A stretch of 64,000 bases of DNA from NCBI GenBank assembly GCA_051294375.1, contig CM119266.1, positions 18,284,087-18,348,086 of the forward strand. Direction: 5' to 3'. Positions 18,201 through 28,953 of this stretch are shown piece after piece. Every line of letters begins with the position of its first letter. Positions within the stretch are counted from its first letter, which is position 1. Source of the stretch: Paraspadella gotoi. Its lineage: Eukaryota > Chaetognatha. The position numbers and the translations under genes are program-made. The notes under the pieces were generated by a model. The model ran no database searches and had not been told where the DNA came from. It worked only from the letters and a program-made list of their open reading frames with translations.

Positions 18201-21082
18201 ATTTTGAATACTTATGATAAATAAGATTTATAATTCACCAAGACCCTAATATCACAGTTATAATTATAATATTTTTATACATTTCATTTTTTTATATTTA
18301 TATTTTCTTTTAGATAGGAGAGGAGCTGGTTTACTCGCTCAATCTAATACATTATTGTAATTTACTTACCCCCCAAAATTGTACAATTTTTTCAATTCAA
18401 TTGTATGAAAAGTATTAGATCGGGGAATACTATATTTGTACTCCGCCCAGAATCAAAATGATAGAGACAGAACAAAACTTTTAAAATTTTAAATTTACAG
18501 ATTCAAAATTATTAAATAGAACGTGTAAATGTATTTTAAAATAAAACGTTTTCCACTTAAAGCGGCGGAAGTTCATCACAACACAAAAAGACGATCCAGT
18601 GCCCTACCCCTGGATGTTCGGGCATCGGCCACGTTTCGGGCAACTACGCCTCGCATCGGACCCTGTCGGGATGCCCGTGGGCGGATCGGGCCATGGTGCG
18701 GCAAAATCACGTGGAACTCAAATGCCCGACGCCGGGCTGCAAGGGGGAAGGACACTCGACGGGAAACTACACTCATCATCGGAGTTTGTCAGGCTGCCCG
18801 TTGGCCAACAAGCCGAGAAAGTCCTTGCACCAATCGGGGGTAAGCGACAGCCAGCGAGCTGTTTCAAAAGGGAACCGAATAATATTTAATCAAATGCGCG
18901 GCTTCATGAAGCAAAATCCCACACCCCCCTTTTCCCAGAATCTCAATCTCTTGGCCAACGCGGCGACGTCGGTTGCTGCGGCATCGGCTGAGGAGGAAGA
19001 GGAAGCGGAGGAGGAAGAACCGCCGGAGTTCGACTCGGCGACGGGAGCGGTAGTGGAGGAGCCGCTGGAGACGGCAGTCGACGCCTCCGAAGTCGGCAAC
19101 TCTGCCGTCTCGGATTCGGGATCGGCCGATTCCAAGACGGACTCCGAAGGGCTGCTCACCATCGACGAGACGGCCGAGGCGTCGCGTGACGGTGAGGAAA
19201 GAGTGGAAGTGAAGGAAGAGGGCTGAGGGAGAGATCAATGGAGGGTAAATTCGAGTTGCTTATGATAGTTATGACTCCCTATAACCGTTTATAACATATA
19301 AATTATTTATGTATAAACTACATTTTTCTATGCCCCTCTTTAACAGTCGGCGCAGACCCTGAGGCGGCCGCGACTTCAAACGCCTTGAAGACGACGCGGC
19401 CCCTCCCGCCAATGGGCTCCGTTTACACAATGACCGGATCTTTTCCCGCGCCGGAATCTCACTCGGCGTTCATAGCCGCTACCGGTGAGTTTCGTTGGAG
19501 GAAAGAAAGGGGGAAAAGTAGGAAGAAAAGAGGGAATACTAAAACCTACGTATAAGAACGGAACAAAGGTTATCATGTTGGATTTACTTCTGTGTTAAAA
19601 AGTGGTTGAAACCGATATGAAAATTCATTCCAAACGTCTACAACAGGTTATCATCCTTATGAATGAATATTCAATATTCCCTGCGGTTTTAATCGAATAA
19701 AAGGATAACTGAATTAATGTATTGGATCGGGGAAATTTCCCAAATCATTGTACTTCGCATTATTTCTCCCGCTCTCTGTCTACTAACCACACTTTTCTCC
19801 CAATGCTCTCTACCAGGCTCCCAGGTCCCACCATCCCTAAATTGCACTTACGTCCACTTGCCGATGTCCTCTTATCAAGTCGCCCGCGACGGAGCGGAGA
19901 GCGACGACGACGACAACGACGACAACGAAGACGATGACAACGACAACGCCGTCGACGTGGAGGACACGAGTGACGAACCCAGCGACGCTCAACTGGCGGC
20001 GTTGCGCGACCATATCGGCGCCGGAGCGACTTTCCTCGTCGACGGCGAGGCGGCGCAGGGAGAAGGAGTCGTGGAGGAGGAGGAAGAAGAGGATGAAGAA
20101 GAGGAAGAGCCGGATGGAGAAGAATTGGTAGAAAACAATCGAACGATCGTGGAATCGGATCAAACAACGATCCTCGATGGAAACGAAAGACCGCAAGTGG
20201 CGCTTAAGACGTCAGAAGATGCGGCGCTAATGGACGTGGAGCCCGGTCTCGTCGCGGAATCCGTCGTCGTCTCTTCGTCGCGATCGACGGCTCTCTCCTC
20301 TTATAACGACGCCGGCGTCGTAAAATCCGGCGAGGCGGGATTACAGACAAAACCTGCGCCGAAACCGCGGGCAAAGATCGGGGGCGTTGTATTTAACGAG
20401 AAGAGGGAGAGCGTGCGGTACGAGAGTTGCCCGACGCCGGGATGCGACGGGTCGGGTCATTCCAATGGGACCTTCTTGTCCCACAGGAGTTTGTCGGGTA
20501 AAAGTGGAAATCTTCGGGTAAAATCTGTACATTAATCACTTCACAAACTGACACTTTTTGCGCTTCCCCTTAGGCTGTCCCAGAGCCTCCGTCGCCTTAA
20601 AACGAGCAAAGCTTTCGGCAGAGGAAATCAATCAAATCCACCTCAAAGCCGCGCAAGGTAAGGACAGAGATATTGTAAGATATATTGGCATAGGGAATTA
20701 AACAGCGTCAACTTAAGAAAAGGAACCTTGGCTGAAATGCATCTTCACTTGCATAGAAAAACAAATTCTAAACAATTAAATAACTAAGTTTAATAACAAA
20801 ATAAAATCCAATGGGTAAATCACAAAAAGTAACCCTTCGCCCGGATCTTCTATAGGTCAAGACCTCGAAAACGATGAGGTCCTCCTTTCCCTCGACGGCG
20901 ACATCCTCGATCTACAAAAGGACAACGCGCGACTAGAGACGTCGATGATCGAATTGCGGACGGAGATCGCCTCTATGGAATCATCCTTACGGCAGAGGAT
21001 CCGGGAGAACAAGGCCTTGGAGGAGAACATCCAACACCTCACCAAGTATCACGAGTTCATGAAGAAGACGAACAAGTGTTGA
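15230..21082 (+). CDS. Myt1: MYT1-family CCHHC zinc-finger transcription factor (5' partial)
   Basis: Nine exons: 15230-15345, 15479-15625, 15697-16017 (acceptor could be 15691), 16108-16211, 18563-19191, 19347-19484, 19817-20497, 20574-20657, 20856-21082 (TGA 21080). All junctions keep phase, giving about 815 residues. Exon 1 starts mid-codon, so upstream exons probably exist; an in-frame ATG lies at 15262. Order: a Thr/Pro/Gln-rich region with three QPPVLHPE copies and VQTVQ runs; two adjacent CCHHC fingers from 18600 and 18723 (CPTPGC...GH...HRTLSGC); acidic Glu/Asp-rich linkers; a third finger from 20428, split by an intron just before its last Cys; and a C-terminal coiled coil (about 20860-21070). 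The [15 protein letters not shown] finger plus C-terminal coiled coil is specific to MYT1/MYT1L/ST18 proteins, neuronal repressors. Vertebrate members have more fingers. Intron 4 (2.35 kb) is full of repeats. Confidence 0.9.
16741..17481. mobile_element. Non-autonomous inverted-repeat DNA element
   Basis: Terminal inverted repeats of about 40 bp. CCGTGTCCGTTCGTGATTGA (about 16747) pairs with the complement of TCACTCGCGAACGGACACGG (about 17456-17475), and similarity continues through ACCAAAAAAAT. The interior has no frame and contains two diverged direct repeats (GGAATCCTTACGATATAAAA near 17040 and a relative near 17230). It lies in intron 4 of the MYT1-type gene. Target duplication is not clear because the left edge is a C-run. 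Confidence 0.6.
17560..17705 (-). repeat. tRNA-derived SINE-like repeat
   Basis: On the minus strand the segment has an A-box-like stretch and a B-box-like GGGTTCGCGCCCC (about 17616-17628), the pol III promoter layout of tRNA-derived SINEs. A related tail (TAACCCRCCTGTA) occurs at 31330-31540. It is too long and poorly folded to be a functional tRNA. Confidence 0.45.
18310..18465 (-). repeat. Interspersed repeat family S, copy 1
   Basis: Contains GTATTAGATCGGGGAATACT and TTGTACTCCGC, the complement of sequence at about 60640-60670. Other parts of the same family occur at 31970-32125, 46130-46380 and 60600-60920. Non-coding; class unknown. Confidence 0.5.
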
Positions 21083-22462
21083 GAAAAGTCGGATAGGGTA
21101 GGGAGGGATGAGTTGGGAGGGACGGATGATGAAGGGGATGGGAAAGTTTGCTGGGTAATTATATACAGTAGTTCGTAAACGGAAGGGACAAGTGAGAAAC
21201 AATCAGATTTATTTACTCCGATAAGGTAGTTCCTTCGAGGTTCCCGCTTAACATATCGAAGTTTAACTCGCGTAGATGATACGTACAAAGATTCCCTGTG
21301 TAGACTGTGATGGTTTTTATATGTCACGGAAGAACAACGCCCCTATCCCATTTAGCCATGCTTGCGATATTTTATAATAACGACTGTGCGTCTTGTGAAC
21401 GGTTGGAGGCTTTTACTTTAAATCGCCTTTAACGTAATATTTTTTCCTTGTTAACGATGCTTCACGTATTTTTTCTAGTCTTTCATGTCCAACTGGTAAC
21501 CGTAAATGTTCACACCCAAGGTTATTACTTTATTTATACCTCTCGTCGCCCTACTATTTTTCGTGTTTTCCGAACAGATTATTTTAATTTATTGGGTTTT
21601 AACTTATTTTACTTTTCATTGTCGGATTTTACAGTTCGCTACGTCTATTTAATGTTTTATCTTCGTAGTCTGCTAAAATATTTCGTATCATAATACGATT
21701 GCTGACTTTTTTTTCCGATTCGATCTCATTTTTTAACCAATTATTTTTTGTTAGTTCTGATTTAAATTTAATTTTATTTAATTTTTTTTACACTCGTCTT
21801 ATTACTGAATCGTTTTTAGCAAAATAAAACAAATCTTAAGCTTTATATTTTTATTTCGCCCCAATACTGACAAGGGTCTTCATTTTAAGTCTTCGTCATG
21901 GTTATTGAAAACGAGTTAGATCTGAAAAGTTTTATATTAACTTTTTAAGATTTTTTAGTCTGTGTGATTTTTTTCGCCTCTTACGATCAACAATGTATGG
22001 AAATTTCATTACACGAAAAATAAAAAATAACAATTGACAGAAACTTTTTCAAAAACCACACAAAACCCTCACCACCCCAAGCCCTAACTACCCCTAACCC
22101 CCGATCAGCACTGACTCCTAACCACAACGAGTCACCCATAATTGCTCACCTAAAAAGGTAATGATGTATACGAGACTGGGTAGGTTCAGGGGACGAAAGA
22201 AAAAATAGTGCCGTTAAATCTTACCCGTTTTTTCTGTTAATTGTCACGCCTCTTGGAGGACAAGGTACTGCAGTTAGCGAAGCATTAACAAAACGGTTCC
22301 CAAAGTTTAGTAGTAAAAATATTTTAGTGACGCTCCTTCTGTAAAAAGAGTAATAATAAACTTACCCAAGTAGAGATTATATAAAACAAACACAAATTTG
22401 CGATTGTTCCAAAAAAGAAATCCGACATTTTTTTGGGTAAATATGGATAAATTATCTTAATC
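21083..22462. other. Probable 3' UTR and AT-rich spacer
   Basis: Directly follows the MYT1-type stop codon. AATAAA-like signals occur near 21820 and 22018. A C-rich patch at 22060-22110 (CCCTAACTACCCCTAACCCCC) is mildly telomere-like but too short to call. No other gene is seen. Confidence 0.45.
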
Positions 22463-22464
22463 TA

Positions 22465-23366
22465 CAGTGTCTCAAGCGTACTGTCACTTTACAAATGAGC
22501 ACTGGGTCAAATTGGTAAAGTGAATTATTAATTTGAAAGAACCACCGAAAAGATAAGTTCATACAGTTTATCGGTATCTCTATTATCTTATTTGTATTTT
22601 TATTGACTCAATGAGCCGTTCAATTGAGGGAGAATTTTTATTTTGACAATCCATCAAAAAAATTAGCTGTTATTAAATTTATATAGTCCGGCATTTAGTT
22701 TAAAAAAATGATTGTACATGTTACATTGTGCCTTTTCCTAAGAATTTTGAAGATTGGGAATGATTGACGATAATGATTTTAGAGGTAAAGATGCAAAGAA
22801 TGATTGAAAAGGAAATTTGTTTTAATGGACGCTCATTAAGTTTACCTTCAGGAAACTGATAACCACTGTGAATTTAGTGTGCTATGATTCAGAATATAAT
22901 CTGAGATGTATAGAGTATTTTTACTGCTAAAACTATTTTCCAGCTGACTGCAGCTTATATGCATTGCCAATGTATTTTGCTGTAGCAAACTATCTAATTA
23001 TCCACTGCATTCTTTCATTTTGAACCAATTAAATACTTTCAAATCCGGAAGGAGTATGGTGAAAATCTGTAGGGAAAGGCCTATGATCATCATTATACCA
23101 AGGCGACATATTATGATTTAAGCAAGTAACTAAAAAAAATCGTTTAGGTTATTGGAAAGATTTGAATATTATAAAATTGAAAAAAAAAAAAAAATTCTTA
23201 AATTTGCTTTGAGTGCTGATAAAATGTAAAATAATAATTTGATTTTAAATATAAAAACATAAAACTGTAACAACTTCTGGATCTAACGAGTACAGTAGAT
23301 GCATTTTTTATAATTGTACTGATTCACTGTATTCATTTGTAAAGTGACACTACGCTTTAGACACTG
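22465..23366. mobile_element. Tc1/mariner-like non-autonomous element
   Basis: 902 bp with terminal inverted repeats of about 35 bp: CAGTGTCTCAAGCGTACTGT at the left and CAGTGTCTAAAGCGTAGTGT (read inward from the right), continuing through CACTTTACAAATG. Both ends are flanked by TA (22463-22464 and 23367-23368), the target duplication of the Tc1/mariner superfamily, and CAGT starts are common there. No transposase frame exists, so it would have to be moved by an enzyme encoded elsewhere. Confidence 0.65.
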
Positions 23367-23400
23367 TAGATCTCGTAAACTTTGTTTACCAATTTTATTT

Positions 23401-24351
23401 ACATGGTAACAATTTTACAAGCACCGGTAGAAATACGCTGTCATTTGCAAACCAGTAGTTATTTCATTGATTTTAAAAATTAGTTGAGTAGAAAATACTA
23501 AAACTATTTATGTATTAAAATTTTATATTGATCAGTTAAGATATGCCTTGACAATGAGTGGAGAAAGTTGGCTTTTCAAATCGGGTTTCATTTTCCAACT
23601 CACTGTTTTTAAATTAAATTTTTTTTGGGAACTTTTAGCACTTTTTTAAACAAAGTATTTATTAAAATATTAACAATATTAATATCCTCAGTAAGCCCTT
23701 AAAAATATGAAGAGAATGATATACTTACGAAGGCTCTAACATAAAAAGTAAGCTGCCCAGCCTTGGTTCAATTAAGAGTATCAAAAGTGAATTATTTAAA
23801 ATTTTTCAAAATATATGACCTGTTTAAATTATTATAACCTAAAATATTATTATTTATATAAGAATCATGAAAGAGCCTGAAAAAAAATATTTATGATAGC
23901 CAATCACAATTTGATAAAAATCATAAATTTACTCTCCAGCTATTGATTTTTAAAATATATCTCGTTTTTGAGTATCCTAATTAAATTAAAGCTGGGCCAA
24001 TTAAATTTTATACTACAGTATTCGTAAGTATATCATTCTCTTCATATTTTTAAGGGCTTACTGAGGATATTAATATTGTTAATATTTTAATAAATACTTT
24101 ATTTAAAAAAGTGCTAAAAGTTCTTAAAAAAAAGTGAATTTAAAAACAGTGAGTTGGAAAATGAAACCCGATTTTAAAAGCTAACTTTCTCCACTCATTG
24201 TCAAGGCATATCTTAACTGATCAATATAAAATTTTAACACATAAATAGTTTTAGTATTTTCTACTTAACTAATTTTTAAAATCAATAAAATAACCACTGG
24301 TTTGCAAATGACAGCGTATTTCTACCGGCGCTTGTAAAATTGTCACCATGT
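23401..24351. mobile_element. Foldback element with long inverted arms
   Basis: Two arms of about 370-380 bp (about 23401-23785 and 23970-24351) are inverted copies. Matching stretches include GCGTATTTCTACCGG, CCACTCATTGTCAAGGCATA and TAAGTATATCATTCTC read on opposite strands. A loop of about 185 bp separates them. Arms differ at scattered positions, so this is not a recent assembly palindrome. No coding capacity. It begins about 35 bp after the neighbouring TA-flanked element. Confidence 0.75.
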
Positions 24352-25115
24352 ACAAATTAGATTCGTTAAACTGTCGGAAAAAATCGTTACCAAATACACA
24401 TAGTCAATACGACTAAATAATATAAATCCAACAGTTAGAGTCCCGAACGACAAGACACACCGGTTTTAAGAACAAAAATTAGAGAGAGGAATAAGCCACC
24501 AGTTCACGACGCAAAGTGAACACTGACCAGTGACAGTCACAAATTACAATTTTCATTTCGTCCTTTCGATCATGGAAATTGTTTTGATGGTAAAATATAG
24601 TCATGGGCCTATACATATATATTAACTTTATGTTGAATCTGGAACGAAAAAAAATGTTTCAAAACAACGTTGACATAACATCGACAACAGTCATCTATCA
24701 TCTTATTGCGTAAAAATGGCAAGAATATTTTTCGGTAATAATGAAAGTAATAAACGCAGTTAACGTTGGACATGGGGCAAATCGATTAGGCAATAGGACA
24801 TTTAGATTGAACAATAAACACTGATTGGACATTAAGATTGGAAAATGGACGCTGAGATTGGACATTCAGATAAAATGAGATCTTAGAAAAAAAAGGATTG
24901 TTCAGAAGCAGACGATCGTGAAGAGACGAACCGTCAGATCACTGGATTTGAATTTCGATAGGACGACGATTTTCGTTCTCGATTTAAATATCTCTTTTGT
25001 TATAGTTCCGTCGATTTAAACTAATTTTTTGCAATAGAAGGGTTTTTTTTCTCTTTCTGTTCTCATCCCTCCTTTCCCCTTTTCATGAAACAATTGTACA
25101 ATGTACCCTAGAACC
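24352..25115. other. Spacer downstream of RASSF
   Basis: No exon found. Short near-repeats of TTGGACATTNAGATTG occur at 24765-24870. RASSF ends at 25116 on the other strand, and its 3' UTR probably lies in this stretch. Confidence 0.4.
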
Positions 25116-25623
25116 CTATCCAGTCTCCACTCTCCCTTTCCTCCTCTCCTTCATAATTCTCACTATCTCCCCTTTGTAACGACGGACGGCGTCTCTCATC
25201 CTCTTCTCCTCCTCATCCTCCTTGAGGAGCGACTCCTTCCTCATTCTCTCCAGCATCGGCGTAGGGAGGTGCATCAGCATCGCCACCTCCGCAGGAATCG
25301 GCATCACTGAGTCCCGCTCCATCAGGAATATCTGGAAGGAGGAAGGAAGAAGAGGGGCAAGGAGGGAGAGAAGGGTGGAGGAAGAAAAGGGGGAAGGGTG
25401 AGGAAGAAAAGAGGGAAGGGGGAGGAAGAAGAGGGAAAGAAAGAAGAAAGGAAGAAGAGGAAAAGAAAGGAAAGAGGAAGATGTGAAAGAGAGAGAAAAG
25501 AGGAAAAATAGAAAAAAGAAGAATAGAAAATAGAGAAAAAAGAGGAAAAGATAAGAGGAACTTGATAAAGACCAAAAGAGGGAAGAGAAATCAAGAGGGG
25601 TAAAAAGGAAAGGGAACGTAAAC

Positions 25624-25690
<67 letters not shown>

Positions 25691-28548
25691 GGAAATGCGG
25701 AAAATCGGGGTGAGAACCAACAAAGAATTTATAAAGTAAAGCTACTCACCATTGATTCGTCGTGACAAGGACCGAGGCGCAGGCGAATGTAGAGTGGAAT
25801 TGCGTCGTCGGCGATAGGATATGTTTCTCCATCTCTCTTCACCACGTAGAGCATGAATTCTGCGGGAGGATATCAAGGTTATTAAAAAAGACGTTTAACT
25901 TACTCTAACCTCATACTATCTCCTGCCTCACCCCCGGGTTCGTTTTCGATCCTGAATTTGGACAGCAGCAGCTGCACGACGTCAGCGGAGGTGAGACCGT
26001 CGTCGACGCGGACAGTGGAGACGGTCCCGAACTCCGGGATGAAAATCCGCGTCTTCGGATTGTAAATGTGGCCGTTGATGGAAGGACGTCTTTGTTGTGC
26101 CGCCTGCTGCGGCTGTTGTTGTGATAGGTTATAAGATTGGCGGGGCCGCGGTCGACGAAGGGTCACTGGGGAATCCTAATACAAAAAATTAGATTACTTT
26201 ATAAAAATTTAAAATTTCAACTACCATCCTATTTCAACAAGGCCTATTATCAACCCGCCCTTCCCCAATCCTCGCTAAGTCTCTTACATCCGTCCTCGCC
26301 CTCTCCTTCTCTTCCTCCCACTTCTTTCTCCACCTCTCCGCCTCCGCCTTCCATTTCGCCGACTCCGCCTTCAAGTCAGCAGCAGCGGACGCGGCCGACA
26401 TCGGACTCCGCGGCAGACTCCGCGTCGAGCGCGTAATCGGCGGTCGATCGAATGAAGAGCAGCGCTGCGCCGGGGAGAGAAGGCGCTCCGCCGAAGAGCG
26501 TCGTGGAGCGGAGAAGGAGAAAACGCGGAGTGAAGGACGACGATCGCTGTCGGAGGATGTCTTGGATGAAGGTGAAGGAGAAACAGAAATTGATGGACGG
26601 GATTCGCTTTTGAAAGACTGAGTTCTTCTCGGACGGGAGTCTGCGTTCCTCGTGATAGCGGGCGAGCGAAGGCGTCGAGGGAGAGACGAGGGTGACGCCG
26701 GCGGGAGACCATCGTCAACGAACAACTCGGCGGCGGATTCCAACATCGATGCGGTTGAAGGAATTGGATTTGGGGAGGAGGCGTCTATTTCGTCGATGCG
26801 ACGATGATTCTAAAGGTTTTTTTAGCACAACAAAATTCATATTTTGACGAAAAGATTTGCTAACTTACGATCATAAGGGGGAATTAATGATAACTTCCTG
26901 GCTTTATGACAATTTAATCCTCATGACCCAAACTTGATTCCCCTTTCACAAAAACACACTCCCCCCCCTCACCGCTCTTTTCTTGGGACTCTTGCTCCTG
27001 CTCTCCCCATTCACTTCCTCCTCACTCCTCGACTCCAGCCCCGCCTGATTCAAGACGCTACGGAACGATTGGCGCTTCTTCCTCGAGTCGCGCTCGAGCA
27101 GCTCCAGGATGGTCGTCTCCGATCGCTCCAGTCGCTCCAGGTAGGACTGGCGCCAAATTACGGGGTCGACGCCGTCTCTCTCCAGGAATTGGATGAACCT
27201 CTTCACTCCCCAACGAATCTTGAGGACGAGTTCGAGGACAAAGTGACCGTTTCGCTCTTTGTAGTCGACGAGGAACTTGCGGTTGTGCCCCGCAACGACA
27301 GCGGGAGTATCGTCCGGCTCTTGGAATACGGACGATGAGGGCGAAGTGTAAAAGTGGTTGAATGACTGGATAGAAGAAGAGATTTAAGGAACATCCGCTA
27401 AATATCCCACCACTCTGCCTCGTACCTCGATGGCGCGAAAGAGTTGATCCTTCGAGATGTCGCGAGGAAGGTTGGACCGAAGTTGCGAGTCGTAAAGGCG
27501 CTTTCGACATTTCAACCTGAAAATCAAGACGCGCCAGATAAGTCACTGGGCTGGTATTTGAGCTATTTGGTATTGAGCTATAGAATAAACTATGAACCGT
27601 AAACAATGATAAATTTAAAAATATTATTTTCTAGTATTTCTACTATTTATTTTTCTCACCCATCCACTGGTCACTGACCAGTTAACGGCAAGCCAACTTG
27701 CCATTTGTTTCAACCCTTTTACATCACTACATCACCCTTTTACCGCTACAAAAAACTCGTATACCTCGACGGCGACGACGGCGGCGAAGCAAAGTCAAAT
27801 GGCGCTGTCTGGGGCGACGGTAACGACGCTGGAATTTCGATGGGCGGCAACTTTCGATTCTCGGCGCGCCTCGGCGACGCCAGCGGAGACAATCTCGGCG
27901 GCACCTTTTCCTCCCTGCCGAGCAAATGGACGCCAGTATTTTTCGGAAGAGATGAAACTGCGCCGCTAATTTGAGATGAGACTGAAGATGGGACGGCGCC
28001 GCCGCCGGTCATTCGGCGTCGAGTCTCCGGTGAGGCGTGGTCGGTGGCGACGCCGCCGATCCCATGACGGTAAGTCGTTGGCCCAAATAAAAGACTAAAA
28101 ATACAAGGATGACACAAAATTACAGGAATAAACATTAAACAAGATTGAAAAAATACTAAAACAAGCTTTTCAGCCTCGTCTAAATTGCTGGACACTATCA
28201 AAGTCTTAATTCTTTGTGACGAGGGTTTCCAAAATTAAGACTTTAACCCAAGTTCAATCCCCGGATGTTCCGGATCTTGAGATACAAATACATTTAAAAA
28301 GGTTCACAACGTACCGCTTAAAAACGAGAGAGAAAGAAGATCCAATAATGCAGCTGTTTAAAAGCTCAAACTCACCTGTAGCATGGAACGTGACAATAAG
28401 GTTTCCCGCCGTGTTCCGCGTGCTGACCCGAATGTAATCTCTTTCCGCATTCCTCACAGACGAGGCACCCCGGATGCCAGTCTCTCCCCAAAGAGGTGCG
28501 TCTCTCGGCGAAGTAAACCGGAAGTCCGCATTTGGCGCAGACCCACAT
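25116..28548 (-). CDS. Rassf: LIM-domain RASSF protein (Ras-association, SARAH)
   Basis: Eight exons on the minus strand: 28376-28548, 27765-28094, 27426-27516, 26973-27365, 26288-26809, 25932-26175, 25750-25859, 25116-25331. All junctions keep phase, giving 692 residues from ATG at 28548. Domains: one LIM domain (about 1-75; [34 protein letters not shown]); a middle region with an Arg/Glu-rich helical part (about 260-330); a Ser/Pro/Arg-rich segment and short coiled coil (about 340-503); a Ras-association domain (about 535-622; [31 protein letters not shown]); and a C-terminal SARAH helix (about 637-690). This is the classical RASSF RA-SARAH tail, which binds Ras-like GTPases and MST/Hippo kinases. 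The LIM start matches the arrangement known for insect RASSF. Intron 7 is almost pure purine on the plus strand. Confidence 0.93.
25334..25690. repeat. Polypurine tract with (GAAA)n, RASSF intron 7
   Basis: About 350 bases of nearly uninterrupted A/G on the plus strand, ending in (AAAG)n at 25625-25689. It fills most of the intron between exons 25750-25859 and 25116-25331. On the transcribed strand it is a very long pyrimidine tract running into the acceptor. Confidence 0.9.
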
Positions 28549-28953
28549 CCTCTTCCTAGGTCAGTGGCGCCACATTTCGGTGGAAGGTGAGCGTGACGTA
28601 GAACTCGTGGGGCGTAAATCGGGAGACGCAGAATCGAGACTCATCGCTTTTTATTGTATCATTGTATGGACTTAAAATTTGTGTTTTTAACAAGTTGTAC
28701 TATGTAAGAAATTGAACATTTAACAAGATCAAAAGTGTAACTTTTAACGAGGTGGTGTGGACGAACAACCGCGTCCACAGTGGTATTTTTCTAACAAGTC
28801 AGTAAGAAAGAATTCGCGAATTAAAAAGAGTCATATGTGGTAGTAAAAATAACAGGATTAAAATCACAATAAGTAGCTTGGTTAAGAAGAATATGGCATT
28901 TTGGTGAAAAAGAATAGTTTAACGAAGTAAACATTGTTCCAACAAAGTTATGT
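28549..28953. other. CDC6-RASSF intergenic interval
   Basis: 405 bases separate the CDC6 stop from the RASSF ATG. It must hold the CDC6 3' UTR and the RASSF promoter or 5' UTR unless RASSF has a distant first exon. No element stands out. Confidence 0.45.

Noticed and set aside
19224-19226. Stop codon after the first two CCHHC fingers
   Set aside because: It lies beyond a good donor at 19192; splicing to 19347 keeps phase and continues to the third finger.
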